From an uncultured Sphingomonadaceae bacterium (GTDB lineage: Bacteria > Pseudomonadota > Alphaproteobacteria > Sphingomonadales > Sphingomonadaceae): a stretch of DNA of 64,000 bases. The notes beneath the pieces are model-generated. The model did no database searches and was not told the DNA's origin. It saw only the letters and a program-made list of their open reading frames with translations. The stretch lies in NCBI GenBank assembly GCA_947501695.1, contig CANMWO010000001.1, positions 1,364,001 through 1,428,000 on the forward strand. Reading direction: 5' to 3'. The first letter of the stretch is position 1. Every line of letters begins with the position of its first letter. Shown here in pieces: positions 41,582 through 50,432 of the stretch. The translations under genes and the position numbers were made by a program.

Positions 41582-42231
41582 TATGATTTGGCTCCCTTAT
41601 CGTCACCATCACCTGACTTTTCATCGCTTTTTTCATCTCCAGGCAAGATGTAATCCGCGCCTTCCCAAGGTGACATAAAGTCAAAACTGCGAAAATCTTG
41701 TGCCAGTTTAACCGGTTCGTAGACTACGCGCTTCGCTTCTTCGGAATAGCGCATCTCGACATAACCCGTGAGCGGGAAATCTTTGCGGAACGGGTGCCCC
41801 TGAAAACCGTAATCGGTCAGAATGCGCCGTAGGTCAGCGTTACCATCAAACAACACGCCGTAAAGATCGAAGACTTCTCGCTCCAGCCATCCAGCGACTT
41901 CCCAGATATGGGTGACTGTCGGCACCGGCGTATCTTCATTGGTCGTAACCTTGACGCGGATACGATGGTTTTTCGTCAGGCTGAGCAGATGATAGCAGAC
42001 CTCGAACCGCTCGGGCCGTTCGGGGTAATCAACACCAGCTATCTCAACGAGTTGCTGATATTCATGCTTGTCGCGCAGCTTTTCCATCACGGCGGGCAAT
42101 TTCTTGCGATCCACCGTAAAGCTGATTTCACCATAAGCTTCAACCGTATCAAGCACAGCCGCGCCCAAAGATTTGGCTAGCGCCGCAGCAACGCCTTCGT
42201 TGCTGGAAATTATGGGGGCCCCGTTTGCCAT
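41581..42231 (-). CDS. nuoC: NADH-quinone oxidoreductase subunit C
   Basis: This 216-residue 30-kDa-type subunit has the signature [20 protein letters not shown], then [22 protein letters not shown]-terminal tail rich in Asp, Lys and Gly (residues about 195-216) is unstructured in appearance. nuoB ends one base upstream. Confidence 0.97.
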   Translation of the reverse strand: MANGAPIISSNEGVAAALAKSLGAAVLDTVEAYGEISFTVDRKKLPAVMEKLRDKHEYQQLVEIAGVDYPERPERFEVCYHLLSLTKNHRIRVKVTTNEDTPVPTVTHIWEVAGWLEREVFDLYGVLFDGNADLRRILTDYGFQGHPFRKDFPLTGYVEMRYSEEAKRVVYEPVKLAQDFRSFDFMSPWEGADYILPGDEKSDEKSGDGDDKGAKS

Positions 42232-42232
42232 A

Positions 42233-42799
42233 TTAGCGCTCGAACGTCCCGATACGGCGGATTTTCCGCTGCAGCTGCATTACGCCGTAAAGCAAAGCTT
42301 CGGCCGTAGGCGGGCATCCAGGTACGTAAATATCGACCGGAACGATCCGATCACAGCCGCGCACTACAGAATAGCTGTAGTGATAATAGCCGCCGCCATT
42401 GGCACATGATCCCATAGAGATCACATATTTTGGTTCAGACATCTGGTCATAAACCTTGCGCAGCGCCGGTGCCATTTTGTTGCACAACGTTCCGGCCACA
42501 ATCATGACATCAGACTGTCGCGGACTAGCGCGCGGTGCGGCGCCAAATCGCTCCATGTCATACCGTGGCATGTTGACGTGGATCATCTCAACCGCGCAGC
42601 AAGCTAAACCAAAGGTCATCCACCAGAGCGAGCCGGTGCGCGCCCATTGGAACAGATCTTCGGTGGACGTGACAAGGAAGCCCTTGTCATTCACTTCCGA
42701 ATTCAGGTCTTTGAAAAACGCTTCATCGGGCTGCGTATTGGGCGCCATCGGCGTACCATCCGCATTCACGATTACGTTGCTGCCTACCTCTACTCCCAA
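42233..42799 (-). CDS. nuoB: NADH-quinone oxidoreductase subunit B (cluster N2)
   Basis: The subunit holds the terminal 4Fe-4S cluster N2. The tandem Cys are in GLACCAVEM and the remaining ligands in [18 protein letters not shown] and [10 protein letters not shown]. The start is uncertain. TTG at 42799 has GGGAG seven bases upstream and overlaps the nuoA end by ten bases. ATG at 42820 and GTG at 42769 are alternatives. I use 42799, giving 188 residues. Confidence 0.95.
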   Translation of the reverse strand: MGVEVGSNVIVNADGTPMAPNTQPDEAFFKDLNSEVNDKGFLVTSTEDLFQWARTGSLWWMTFGLACCAVEMIHVNMPRYDMERFGAAPRASPRQSDVMIVAGTLCNKMAPALRKVYDQMSEPKYVISMGSCANGGGYYHYSYSVVRGCDRIVPVDIYVPGCPPTAEALLYGVMQLQRKIRRIGTFER

Positions 42800-43164
42800 T
42801 CGAGCGCTCCCATTTTCCATTCGTAAATAAATCCAACCGTCAGGATAAACAGGAAGATCATCATCGACGACCAACCGATCCAGCCGATTTGGCCTAGTGA
42901 AACCGCCCAAGGAAACAGAAAGGCTGCCTCCAGATCAAAAATGATAAACAGGATCGCGACCAAGTAAAAACGTACGTCAAACTGGCTGCGAGAATCTTCG
43001 AAAGCAGGAAAACCGCATTCATATTCGGACAGCTTCTCTGGATCCGGGCTATGCGTTCCAGTCAACCGTGACACACCCATGGGCAGAAAAACAAACAGGG
43101 CGGATAGACTTAGAGCAACTGCAAGAAAAAGCAGTATTGGCGCATATTCAGTTAGATCGACCAC
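42790..43164 (-). CDS. nuoA: NADH-quinone oxidoreductase subunit A
   Basis: This 124-residue, three-helix membrane subunit has the conserved loop [21 protein letters not shown]. It uses a GTG start and heads the nuo operon. The 106 bases upstream, to the phosphatase gene, must hold the promoter; TTGCAG-N17-TAAAAG on the minus strand is a weak candidate. Confidence 0.96.
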   Translation of the reverse strand: MVDLTEYAPILLFLAVALSLSALFVFLPMGVSRLTGTHSPDPEKLSEYECGFPAFEDSRSQFDVRFYLVAILFIIFDLEAAFLFPWAVSLGQIGWIGWSSMMIFLFILTVGFIYEWKMGALDWE

Positions 43165-43270
43165 AAAAGACTCGTTTCTCTAGAATTCAGGGCCGCTTTT
43201 AGGGATAGGCTCGACAAGCTGCAAGGGCCAAATAGCCCGAATTGGCCGTACAATCAGCTTAGTTTCTAAT

Positions 43271-44089
43271 TTAGAGCAGCGACTTCGCGAGAATTTTGTG
43301 CAACTTGCTGTGGAGCGCTTCGTTTGATGCCAATATTTCACGCTGTCCGATGGGTTGGTCACCCCCCGTATAATCGCTCACAAAACCACCAGCTTCGCGC
43401 ACCATCAAGATGCCTGCCGCCACGTCCCAAACCTGCAAATCCGCTTCCCAGAAACCATCGTAACGACCAGCTGCTAGCCATGCCAGGTCAAGCGATGCTG
43501 CGCCATTACGGCGGATGCCAGCGACTTGCGGCGCGATAGAACCAAAAATACGAGACCATTCATTGAGGTCTCCATGGCCTTTGAAGGGAATGCCCGTGGC
43601 GATTACGGCTTCAGACAAATCGCGCCGAGCAGAAACCCGCAAGCGCTTATCACCTAGATAAGCGCCCTTATCCATTTCCGCCCACCAAGTTTGATCAGAA
43701 ACGGGCTCGTAAATCAGACCGCTGGTAATCTTACCCCAACCCTGTCCGTCAAAGGACCGCTCTTGCACAGCGATGGAAATCGCGAAATGCGGAATCCCGT
43801 GGAGAAAATTCGTAGTGCCATCAAGCGGATCAACTATCCAGCGTGGCTTGCCTTCTTCGCCCTCAATCATGCCGCCTTCTTCCAGAACAAAACCCCAACC
43901 CGGGCGGACTTTCATCAGCTCATCGTAAAGGATACGTTCTGAACGCATATCGGCCTTGGATACAAAATCTGCTGGGCCTTTTTTAGACACCTGAAGATGC
44001 TCAACTTCACCAAAGTCCCGGCGCAGCCGCGATCCAGCCATGCGAGCGGCGCGTTCCATAACGGTGATAAGGGCGGAATGTGCTGGCAT
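43271..44089 (-). CDS. suhB: Inositol monophosphatase family protein
   Basis: This 272-residue Mg-dependent sugar or inositol phosphatase is of the SuhB type. The metal motifs are VLEEGG (usually EESG), WIVDPLDGTTNFLHG and QVWDVAAGILMVREAGG. In other bacteria SuhB also binds transcription complexes; nothing here decides that. It lies between efp and the nuo operon in the same direction. The symbol rests on family membership. Confidence 0.9.
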   Translation of the reverse strand: MPAHSALITVMERAARMAGSRLRRDFGEVEHLQVSKKGPADFVSKADMRSERILYDELMKVRPGWGFVLEEGGMIEGEEGKPRWIVDPLDGTTNFLHGIPHFAISIAVQERSFDGQGWGKITSGLIYEPVSDQTWWAEMDKGAYLGDKRLRVSARRDLSEAVIATGIPFKGHGDLNEWSRIFGSIAPQVAGIRRNGAASLDLAWLAAGRYDGFWEADLQVWDVAAGILMVREAGGFVSDYTGGDQPIGQREILASNEALHSKLHKILAKSLL

Positions 44090-44208
44090 TTAATTTTCCA
44101 TATTCAACGGGTTTAGATCCAGAACCAACAGTTCCGAGCCATTTAACAGACGCTCTGCGTCAAATCAGCGTGGTTCGACAAACGCGCCACTAGCCGACAT
44201 CGATATTC

Positions 44209-44772
44209 TTACGATACTTTACCGACATACTCACGGGCATAAACGTCAACAATGATCCGTGTACCGGCTGAAATAAACGGCGGCACCATAACTCGAACGC
44301 CGTTGTCGAGCACCGCAGGCTTATAGCTGGAAGAAGCCGTCTGACCTTTAACAACCCCATCCGCTTCGACAATTTCGGCTTCAATCTGGTCGGGCAACTG
44401 CACGGAAATCGGTTTTTCTTCGTAAAGCTCAAGCTGCACATCCATACCGTCTTGCAAAAACTCAACGGCATCACCGAGTAAATCGGCAGGCAATGTGATT
44501 TGCTCGTAATTTTCTTTGTCCATGAAAGTCAGCATATCACCGTCGGCAAAAAGATACTGAAACGTCTTCGTATCCAGACGGACCTTTTCCACCGTATCGG
44601 CACTGCGAAAGCGAACATTGGTTTTGCGGCCATCAACCAGGTTCTTCATTTCCACCTGCATATACGCACCGCCTTTACCGGGCTGGGTATGCTGAATTTT
44701 CGCTACCTTCCACAGGCCTTTTTCATAATCCAATATGTTGCCGGGACGGATATCTACGCCGCTGATTTTCAT
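44209..44772 (-). CDS. efp: Elongation factor P
   Basis: This 187-residue translation factor relieves stalling at polyproline. Its three beta-barrel domains are complete. The tip of domain I reads [10 protein letters not shown], with Lys33 at the site that is modified in Lys-type EF-Ps. The ATG at 44772 ([12 protein letters not shown]) is chosen over the longer frame to 44871. The C-terminus has the usual [16 protein letters not shown]. Confidence 0.95.
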   Translation of the reverse strand: MKISGVDIRPGNILDYEKGLWKVAKIQHTQPGKGGAYMQVEMKNLVDGRKTNVRFRSADTVEKVRLDTKTFQYLFADGDMLTFMDKENYEQITLPADLLGDAVEFLQDGMDVQLELYEEKPISVQLPDQIEAEIVEADGVVKGQTASSSYKPAVLDNGVRVMVPPFISAGTRIIVDVYAREYVGKVS

Positions 44773-44905
44773 GGAACTTCTCGCTTTCGGAAATCTTGTG
44801 TTGCGGCCCTGTATAACGATGGGCGCAGTTAGGCAAGCATAGCGGAGACCGTATATGGCGATTTCATACAATAGATTTCCCTAAGAGCAATCTAAGTAAA
44901 CAGCG

Positions 44906-45127
44906 ATGGAAAAAATCTCGGCCCCGGTGTCGCTTGAAGAAACATTGGCTCCTGCTGCTGGCTTGTTCAGCGGGACGACAGCCCGCGTCCGCAACCCAAC
45001 ACCGCCAACTTATCGCGGGTTTCTTAGCGAAATAGAACAAATGCCTCATTTCGGCATACCCTCTGAGGCCAGCTTCGTGAGAAATTTTATGAAAGGGCGT
45101 AAAGGGATTTTTAGAGCCGAACCATAA
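44906..45127 (+). CDS. Small protein of unknown function, first of a related pair
   Basis: The protein is 73 residues. I do not recognise it. It has no signal or membrane segment. It contains AAGLF and, later, FLSEIEQMPHFGIPS. The next gene, 62 bases downstream, has the same features in the same order (AAGLF, YVRELEQLPNFAQPS). That makes both frames likely to be real. It is divergent from efp. The ribosome site is weak. Confidence 0.6.
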   Translation: MEKISAPVSLEETLAPAAGLFSGTTARVRNPTPPTYRGFLSEIEQMPHFGIPSEASFVRNFMKGRKGIFRAEP

Positions 45128-45188
45128 TTTTATGCAGGCTGTCCTTTTCGTACAATACGTCACACTGACATCAATGTAATTAGAGCTC

Positions 45189-45434
45189 ATGGCACAAGCA
45201 GAACCTCTAGAACGCACCAAAATCCGTTTCCATATTGGAACAGAGTCGGACAAACCTGTTGCAGCTGGTTTATTCGGTTACTCCATTCGGGACGGCGCGA
45301 CTTCGTGTTTCGTACCCCTACCCGGTTATGTTAGGGAATTGGAACAATTACCAAATTTTGCACAGCCTTCGATTGATCGTTTTATGGCGCAATATGTTAG
45401 GTCCCATATTGGCGTGACCAGAAGCTCATCCTAA
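45189..45434 (+). CDS. Small protein of unknown function, second of a related pair
   Basis: The protein is 81 residues. It resembles the upstream 73-residue protein: AAGLF near residue 25, then a helix GYVRELEQLPNFAQPSIDRF and a C-terminal QYVRSHIGV. Its N-terminus differs (KIRFHIGTESDKPV). No membrane or signal sequence is seen. It ends six bases before the end of the convergent thiE. Function unknown. Confidence 0.62.
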   Translation: MAQAEPLERTKIRFHIGTESDKPVAAGLFGYSIRDGATSCFVPLPGYVRELEQLPNFAQPSIDRFMAQYVRSHIGVTRSSS

Positions 45435-45440
45435 TCAAAA

Positions 45441-46070
45441 TTACTCTGCGGACAATATCTCGGTAAATCGCTTCACTGCATGCGCCGGCCCCTTGGGATC
45501 ATTCCAAACCGATCCACTAACCGCCAGAAAATCGGCCCCAGCGTCAACCAGCAACTGGCAATTATCCGTTGTAATACCGCCAATGGCGACACAAGGAATC
45601 TCCATAATATTTGACCACCACTGCAGCACATCGACCTCTGGCCGGTAATGCGTTTCCTTGGTTTCGGTTGGAAAAAAAGCTCCAAAGGCAACATAATTCG
45701 CTCCGCCCTCACCGGCCTCCATCGCCAGATGACGGCTATCGTGACAGGTAATCCCTATCTGAACTTGATCACCCAGTTCCGCTCGCGCATCCTTAAGGGC
45801 TTCATCACCCTGCCCCAGATGAACCCCGTCAGCACCAAGCTGCTTAGTTAGCGCGACATCATCATTCACGATAAACGCAACATCATGCGCATCACAAATC
45901 TCTTTGAGTGGAATGGCCAAGCGCAAGGCTTCGTCCTGTTCGATATTTTTTACGCGAAACTGAAAGGCCGCAACCGGCCCCTCTTCCAACGCAGATTGCA
46001 AATGCTCCGGAAAATCTCCACCAACATCGAGCGGCGAAATCAGATAGAGCTGGCAAGATGGTATTTTCAT
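45441..46070 (-). CDS. thiE: Thiamine phosphate synthase
   Basis: This 209-residue TIM-barrel enzyme joins the pyrimidine and thiazole halves of thiamine. Typical segments are FQFRVKNI, FIVNDDVAL, GVHLGQGDE and VAIGGITTDN. It is the last gene of a central-carbon operon, 12 bases after the methyltransferase. No thiamine riboswitch is visible before it. Confidence 0.93.
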   Translation of the reverse strand: MKIPSCQLYLISPLDVGGDFPEHLQSALEEGPVAAFQFRVKNIEQDEALRLAIPLKEICDAHDVAFIVNDDVALTKQLGADGVHLGQGDEALKDARAELGDQVQIGITCHDSRHLAMEAGEGGANYVAFGAFFPTETKETHYRPEVDVLQWWSNIMEIPCVAIGGITTDNCQLLVDAGADFLAVSGSVWNDPKGPAHAVKRFTEILSAE

Positions 46071-46082
46071 AATTGTTGTCCC

Positions 46083-46760
46083 TTAGTCATCCCGAACAAT
46101 CCCAAGCAGGAACCCATCCCATTTTTTCGAACCAACAGTTTGAATAGCCGTTGCATCAACACGCGGGTGATTTTGCAATGCCTTATAAAGTTCGCGCGTT
46201 CCCGGAACCTTGGGATCAGAACTGGCGGGATCAATCACCCCGCCCTCTCGCACAACATTGTCAAAGACCAGCATCGCTCCTGGTCGTGACAGCTGCACGG
46301 CGCAATCCAGATATTTCGAATAATTTTCTTTGTCGGCATCTACGAAAATAAAGTCAAACCGAGGCACTTTATTCGCTTCCAGCACAGCCAAAGAGCCGAC
46401 CGCCTCACCAACCATTATTTCAACCTTGTCAGCCAGCCCCGCTCTTTCAATATTGGAACGCGCCACCGCCGCATATTCCGGTTCCAGTTCCAACGAGACT
46501 AGACGACCGTCATCAGACAGCGCACGGGCCAGCCAAATAGTCGAATATCCGCCCAACGTGCCAATTTCGAGAATCTGCTTCGCCCGCACACCTCGGGCCA
46601 ACAGTTCAAGCATCCGACCTTGGGCGGGCGAAACGTCAATAGCGGGAAGGCCCTCGCGCATATTGGCCGCCAAACATGCGTCCTGTATAGGATCGTCGCC
46701 GATCAGGTGCTGGACGATATAATCATCCACCTCTGACCAACTAGGATCTAACTTTGCCAA
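46083..46760 (-). CDS. O-methyltransferase, class I SAM-dependent
   Basis: The protein is about 225 residues and resembles the caffeoyl-CoA/catechol O-methyltransferase family (Methyltransf_3). The SAM site is ILEIGTLGGYSTIWLA; the metal-type residues are FIFVDADKENY and MLVFDNVV. TTG at 46760 is preferred because AGGGA lies about nine bases upstream, just past the aldolase stop; a longer frame to 46844 would run inside the aldolase gene. The substrate is unknown. Confidence 0.85.
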   Translation of the reverse strand: MAKLDPSWSEVDDYIVQHLIGDDPIQDACLAANMREGLPAIDVSPAQGRMLELLARGVRAKQILEIGTLGGYSTIWLARALSDDGRLVSLELEPEYAAVARSNIERAGLADKVEIMVGEAVGSLAVLEANKVPRFDFIFVDADKENYSKYLDCAVQLSRPGAMLVFDNVVREGGVIDPASSDPKVPGTRELYKALQNHPRVDATAIQTVGSKKWDGFLLGIVRDD

Positions 46761-46773
46761 AATGCGTTGTTCC

Positions 46774-47667
46774 CTAAACCTTAACGGTCGAAGCTTTCTG
46801 GATTTGATCGATAGCACCACCAAGAGACTGATCAAACTCTTCATCGGTCATGGGATGACGTAAATCCTGCAGCAGCGCCCGCGAGAAACTCGCGATCATG
46901 CCGCGGTTCTTAGCTAGTTCTGCACAGGCCTCATCACGGGAGAAACCGCCGGAAAGCGCAACAACGCGTGCGACACGCGGATGATCGACTAGCGGCGCAT
47001 AGAGATTGGCTTCCGTTGGAATCGACAATTTCAGCATCACTTTGCGATCCGCTGGCAAAGCGTCGAGCTGTTTCTTGATCTCTTCGAGCAATATGGCGTC
47101 ACATTGCGCACGCTCTGCACTCTTGATGTTCACTTCCGGCTCAATCATCGGCATCAAGCCGTGATCCAAAATCTGTCCGGCAACTTCAAATTGCTGCTTT
47201 ACGATGGCGGCAATGCCGGTTGGTGACGCCAGATTGATAACCGAACGCATCTTGGTACCAAATACGCCTTTTGCCTTAGCCCGCTCCAGCAATTCACTTA
47301 GTCCGGGATTAGGTTTCATCAACTGAACGCCGTCAGCTTCGTCTTCCAAACCTTTGTCGACTTTCAAAAAGGGTACAACACCGCGTTCCCAAAGCAATGC
47401 CGGCACAGGCTTCCCGCCCGCTTCGCCGTCCATGGTTTTTTCGAACAGGATCGCGCCGATAACCTTTCCGCTGCCAAAGCTCGGCGCGGTTACGATCCGG
47501 CTGCGCATGTCATGGATCAGAGCAAACATCTCATCATCATTCGAAAAGGCATCCGCATCGACGCCATATCCAGCCAATGCTTTTGGCGTGGAACCACCGC
47601 TCTGGTCCAAAGCCGCGATAAAGCCGGCCCCATTTTCGATTTTGTCCATCATCTTCGGATCATGCAT
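46774..47667 (-). CDS. fba: Fructose-bisphosphate aldolase, class I
   Basis: This 297-residue Schiff-base aldolase of the short bacterial class I type interconverts fructose-1,6-bisphosphate and two triose phosphates. Recognisable parts are GFIAALDQSGGSTPKAL, PFLKVDKG, and KVMLKLSIPTEANLY with the likely Schiff-base Lys. GAGGA lies nine bases before the ATG at 47667. It sits in one operon with pgk, gap and tkt. Confidence 0.93.
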   Translation of the reverse strand: MHDPKMMDKIENGAGFIAALDQSGGSTPKALAGYGVDADAFSNDDEMFALIHDMRSRIVTAPSFGSGKVIGAILFEKTMDGEAGGKPVPALLWERGVVPFLKVDKGLEDEADGVQLMKPNPGLSELLERAKAKGVFGTKMRSVINLASPTGIAAIVKQQFEVAGQILDHGLMPMIEPEVNIKSAERAQCDAILLEEIKKQLDALPADRKVMLKLSIPTEANLYAPLVDHPRVARVVALSGGFSRDEACAELAKNRGMIASFSRALLQDLRHPMTDEEFDQSLGGAIDQIQKASTVKV

Positions 47668-47682
47668 CAAGTTTGTCCTCGT

Positions 47683-48186
47683 TTAGTTAGATTGCTCGGC
47701 AAGAATTTTGATATCCCGCCATATAATACGTTCATTTGGAACCATGGTTCCATAAAGATCTTTGTCGTCTATCCCGTCGGCCATGCCGCCAAGGCGGGCA
47801 TATAGGTCTTTTGCGCGATCATTTCCGACAACGACATGTAGCCAGATTGCTTTCCGGCCATTTTCCTCGGCAGCACCAGCGGCGGCGGCAAGCAATTTGC
47901 GACCTATACCCTTGGAACGACCATCGCTGCGAACGTGGAGATTGTCGATATAGGGCATCTCATCATCCCAGACGGCAACAAAGCCTTGAACCTGATCATC
48001 TTCGGCCACCAGCACGACATCCTGCGCGCCAATTTCCGCATTTTTCCAGCGCTCGGCCATTAACGTTGGGATCTGCTGATCCAGCAAATCTGCGGGCAAG
48101 TAGTCACGATAGTTTTCCTGCCAGCTACGGGCATGGATTTCGGCGATTATCGGCCTATCTTTATCTTCTGCAGGCCGGATATTCAT
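47683..48186 (-). CDS. GNAT family N-acetyltransferase
   Basis: The protein is 167 residues. The acetyl-CoA motif is [18 protein letters not shown], followed by [20 protein letters not shown], both typical of GNAT enzymes. The ATG at 48186 overlaps the pgk stop (ATGA). The substrate is unknown. Its place between pgk and the aldolase gene is unusual. Confidence 0.88.
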   Translation of the reverse strand: MNIRPAEDKDRPIIAEIHARSWQENYRDYLPADLLDQQIPTLMAERWKNAEIGAQDVVLVAEDDQVQGFVAVWDDEMPYIDNLHVRSDGRSKGIGRKLLAAAAGAAEENGRKAIWLHVVVGNDRAKDLYARLGGMADGIDDKDLYGTMVPNERIIWRDIKILAEQSN

Positions 48187-49373
48187 TTTTGTAGCGCCTT
48201 CACACCGGGCAGGTCTTTGCCTTCCATCCATTCGAGGAAAGCGCCACCAGCAGTAGACACGAAGCTGAAATCATCGGCCACACCGGCATGATTAAGCGCA
48301 GCCACCGTATCACCACCGCCTGCCACCGAGAGCAAAGAGCCCTCTTTGGTCAGCGCAGCAGCAGTTTTTGCTAGTGCCACCGTTGCCATATCAAAGGGCG
48401 GTGTCTCGAAAGCGCCCATGGGACCGTTCCAAACAAGCGTTTTGCAGGTTTTCAGGACATCGGACAGAGCTTCAACCGCTGCAGGACCAACATCAAGGAT
48501 CATTTCATCCGCTGCGACCTCATGCACATTCACCGTGCGAGTTGGCGGATTGGGCGCAAATTCCTTTGAAACCACGACATCATAAGGCAGATGCACCGTG
48601 CAATCGGCTTTATCAGCCGCTTCCAGTATCTCATTGGCTGTATCGGTCAGATCATGCTCGCAGAGCGATTTACCGACATCAACGCCGCGTGCAGCCAAAA
48701 ACGTATTGGCCATACCGCCGCCGATGATCAGATGATCCACTTTTTCGACCATTTGCCGCAATACATCGAGTTTGCTTGAGACTTTCGCGCCGCCGACCAC
48801 AGCAACCACCGGATGTTCTGGATCACCAAGCGCCTTGTTGAGCGCGCTAAGCTCCCGTTCCATAGAGCGCCCGGCATAGGCTGGTAAGTGTTCCGCCAAG
48901 CCAACGGTTGTAACATGGGCCCGATGTGCTGCCGAGAAAGCGTCGTTGACGTAAAATTCGCCAAAGGAAGCGATGGCTTTGGCCATTTCTGGGCTATTTT
49001 TTTCTTCACCCGGCGCAAAGCGGCTGTTCTCGACGACAACGATGCTGCCATTTGGCAGAGCATCAATCGTATCACGATCGGGCATTTGCATGAAACCAAC
49101 GTCGCGGCCCAGGATCTTGGCCAGCGGTGCAACCACCGGTTCAAGCGAATATTGCATATCCGCCTTGCCCTTTGGCCGACCGAAATGGGCCAGCAACAAA
49201 ACCTTTGCACCGCGATCCGCCAATTCGGTGACAGTTGGAACAACGGCTTTCAACCGCGTATCGTCGGTAACCTTACCGTCTGCCATCGGGACATTCAGGT
49301 CCACCCGGATCAAGCCAGGCTTTCCAGTGGCATCACCCAAATCATCTAGTGTTTTAAAATTGTTACCAGCCAT
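48183..49373 (-). CDS. pgk: Phosphoglycerate kinase
   Basis: This 396-residue two-domain kinase transfers phosphate between 1,3-bisphosphoglycerate and ADP. The N-terminal RVDLNVPM, the Lys-rich hinge [12 protein letters not shown] and the C-terminal [20 protein letters not shown] are intact. It follows gap by 18 bases. Confidence 0.97.
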   Translation of the reverse strand: MAGNNFKTLDDLGDATGKPGLIRVDLNVPMADGKVTDDTRLKAVVPTVTELADRGAKVLLLAHFGRPKGKADMQYSLEPVVAPLAKILGRDVGFMQMPDRDTIDALPNGSIVVVENSRFAPGEEKNSPEMAKAIASFGEFYVNDAFSAAHRAHVTTVGLAEHLPAYAGRSMERELSALNKALGDPEHPVVAVVGGAKVSSKLDVLRQMVEKVDHLIIGGGMANTFLAARGVDVGKSLCEHDLTDTANEILEAADKADCTVHLPYDVVVSKEFAPNPPTRTVNVHEVAADEMILDVGPAAVEALSDVLKTCKTLVWNGPMGAFETPPFDMATVALAKTAAALTKEGSLLSVAGGGDTVAALNHAGVADDFSFVSTAGGAFLEWMEGKDLPGVKALQK

Positions 49374-49391
49374 TGCTCAGAACCCTTCTGT

Positions 49392-50396
49392 TTAGAGCAA
49401 GCCTGCCATGACGCCTGCCGTATCAATCATACGGTTTGAGAAACCCCATTCATTGTCATACCAGCTAACAACGCGGACCAACTTGCCGTCCATCACAGTA
49501 GTTTCAAGGCTATCCACCGAGGAACTGGCTGGCTGATGATTGAAATCGCTGGATACCAGTGGCTTGTCTTCAAAGACCAGCACACCTTTCATAGGCCCGT
49601 CAGCCGCGGCTTTCAGGGCTCCGTTGATTTCCTCAACGCTTGTGTCGCGGTTCGGCGTGATTACCAGATCGACCAGACTGACATTCGGTGTCGGCACGCG
49701 AACTGAAGATCCGTCGAGCTTACCGTTTAGTTCTGGCAGAACCAGACCAACAGCGCGAGCGGCGCCGGTTGTGGTCGGGATCATGTTGACTGCGCCAGCG
49801 CGAGCACGGCGCATGTCACTGTGCATCTGATCCAGCATGCGCTGGTCATTGGTATAGCTGTGAATTGTTGTCATGAAGCCGCGTTCGATACCGACGGCGT
49901 CGTTCAACACCTTGGCAACCGGTGCAAGGCAGTTTGTGGTACAAGATGCATTAGAAACAATGACATCCGCTGACGTCAATACGTCATGGTTCACGCCATA
50001 TACGACCGTTTGATCAACATTTTTGGCTGGAGCGGAGATCAAAACGCGTTTTGCGCCAGCATCAATGTGCGGCTGCGCTGCCTCTTTGGACTGGAAGAAA
50101 CCCGTGCACTCCAGAACAATATCAATGCCCATCTCACCATGAGGCAGATTGCCGGGGTCACGCTCTGACGTCACAGCGATTTTCTTACCATTGACTGAGA
50201 TGCTATCGCCATCGGCGGTCACTTCGCCCGGAAAACGGCCGTGGACGCTGTCATAACCAAACAAAAGCGCATTAGCGTCCGCATCAGCAAGGTCGTTAAT
50301 CGCTACCAGTTCTAGGCCACAGTCCGGGCGCTCCAGGATGGCGCGGGCGACGAGACGACCGATACGACCAAATCCGTTAATTGCTACTTTTGTCAT
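49392..50396 (-). CDS. gap: Glyceraldehyde-3-phosphate dehydrogenase
   Basis: This 334-residue NAD-dependent enzyme has the Rossmann start [12 protein letters not shown], the catalytic Cys in [12 protein letters not shown] and the C-terminal [12 protein letters not shown]. The residue after the second strand (INDLAD) fits NAD preference. It lies 36 bases after tkt. Confidence 0.97.
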   Translation of the reverse strand: MTKVAINGFGRIGRLVARAILERPDCGLELVAINDLADADANALLFGYDSVHGRFPGEVTADGDSISVNGKKIAVTSERDPGNLPHGEMGIDIVLECTGFFQSKEAAQPHIDAGAKRVLISAPAKNVDQTVVYGVNHDVLTSADVIVSNASCTTNCLAPVAKVLNDAVGIERGFMTTIHSYTNDQRMLDQMHSDMRRARAGAVNMIPTTTGAARAVGLVLPELNGKLDGSSVRVPTPNVSLVDLVITPNRDTSVEEINGALKAAADGPMKGVLVFEDKPLVSSDFNHQPASSSVDSLETTVMDGKLVRVVSWYDNEWGFSNRMIDTAGVMAGLL

Positions 50397-50432
50397 GATG
50401 TTGCTCCTTTGAATTCCAGTTTATAGCTGTTT

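Noticed and set aside
44864-45253. 129-residue frame on the minus strand between efp and thiE
   Set aside because: It overlaps the two related plus-strand small genes, which support each other by similarity. It has a Cys/Arg-rich shadow composition.
45300-46120. Thiamine riboswitch near thiE
   Set aside because: thiE lies 12 bases after the methyltransferase gene, and no THI-box-like CTGAGA core with paired arms was found on the minus strand upstream.
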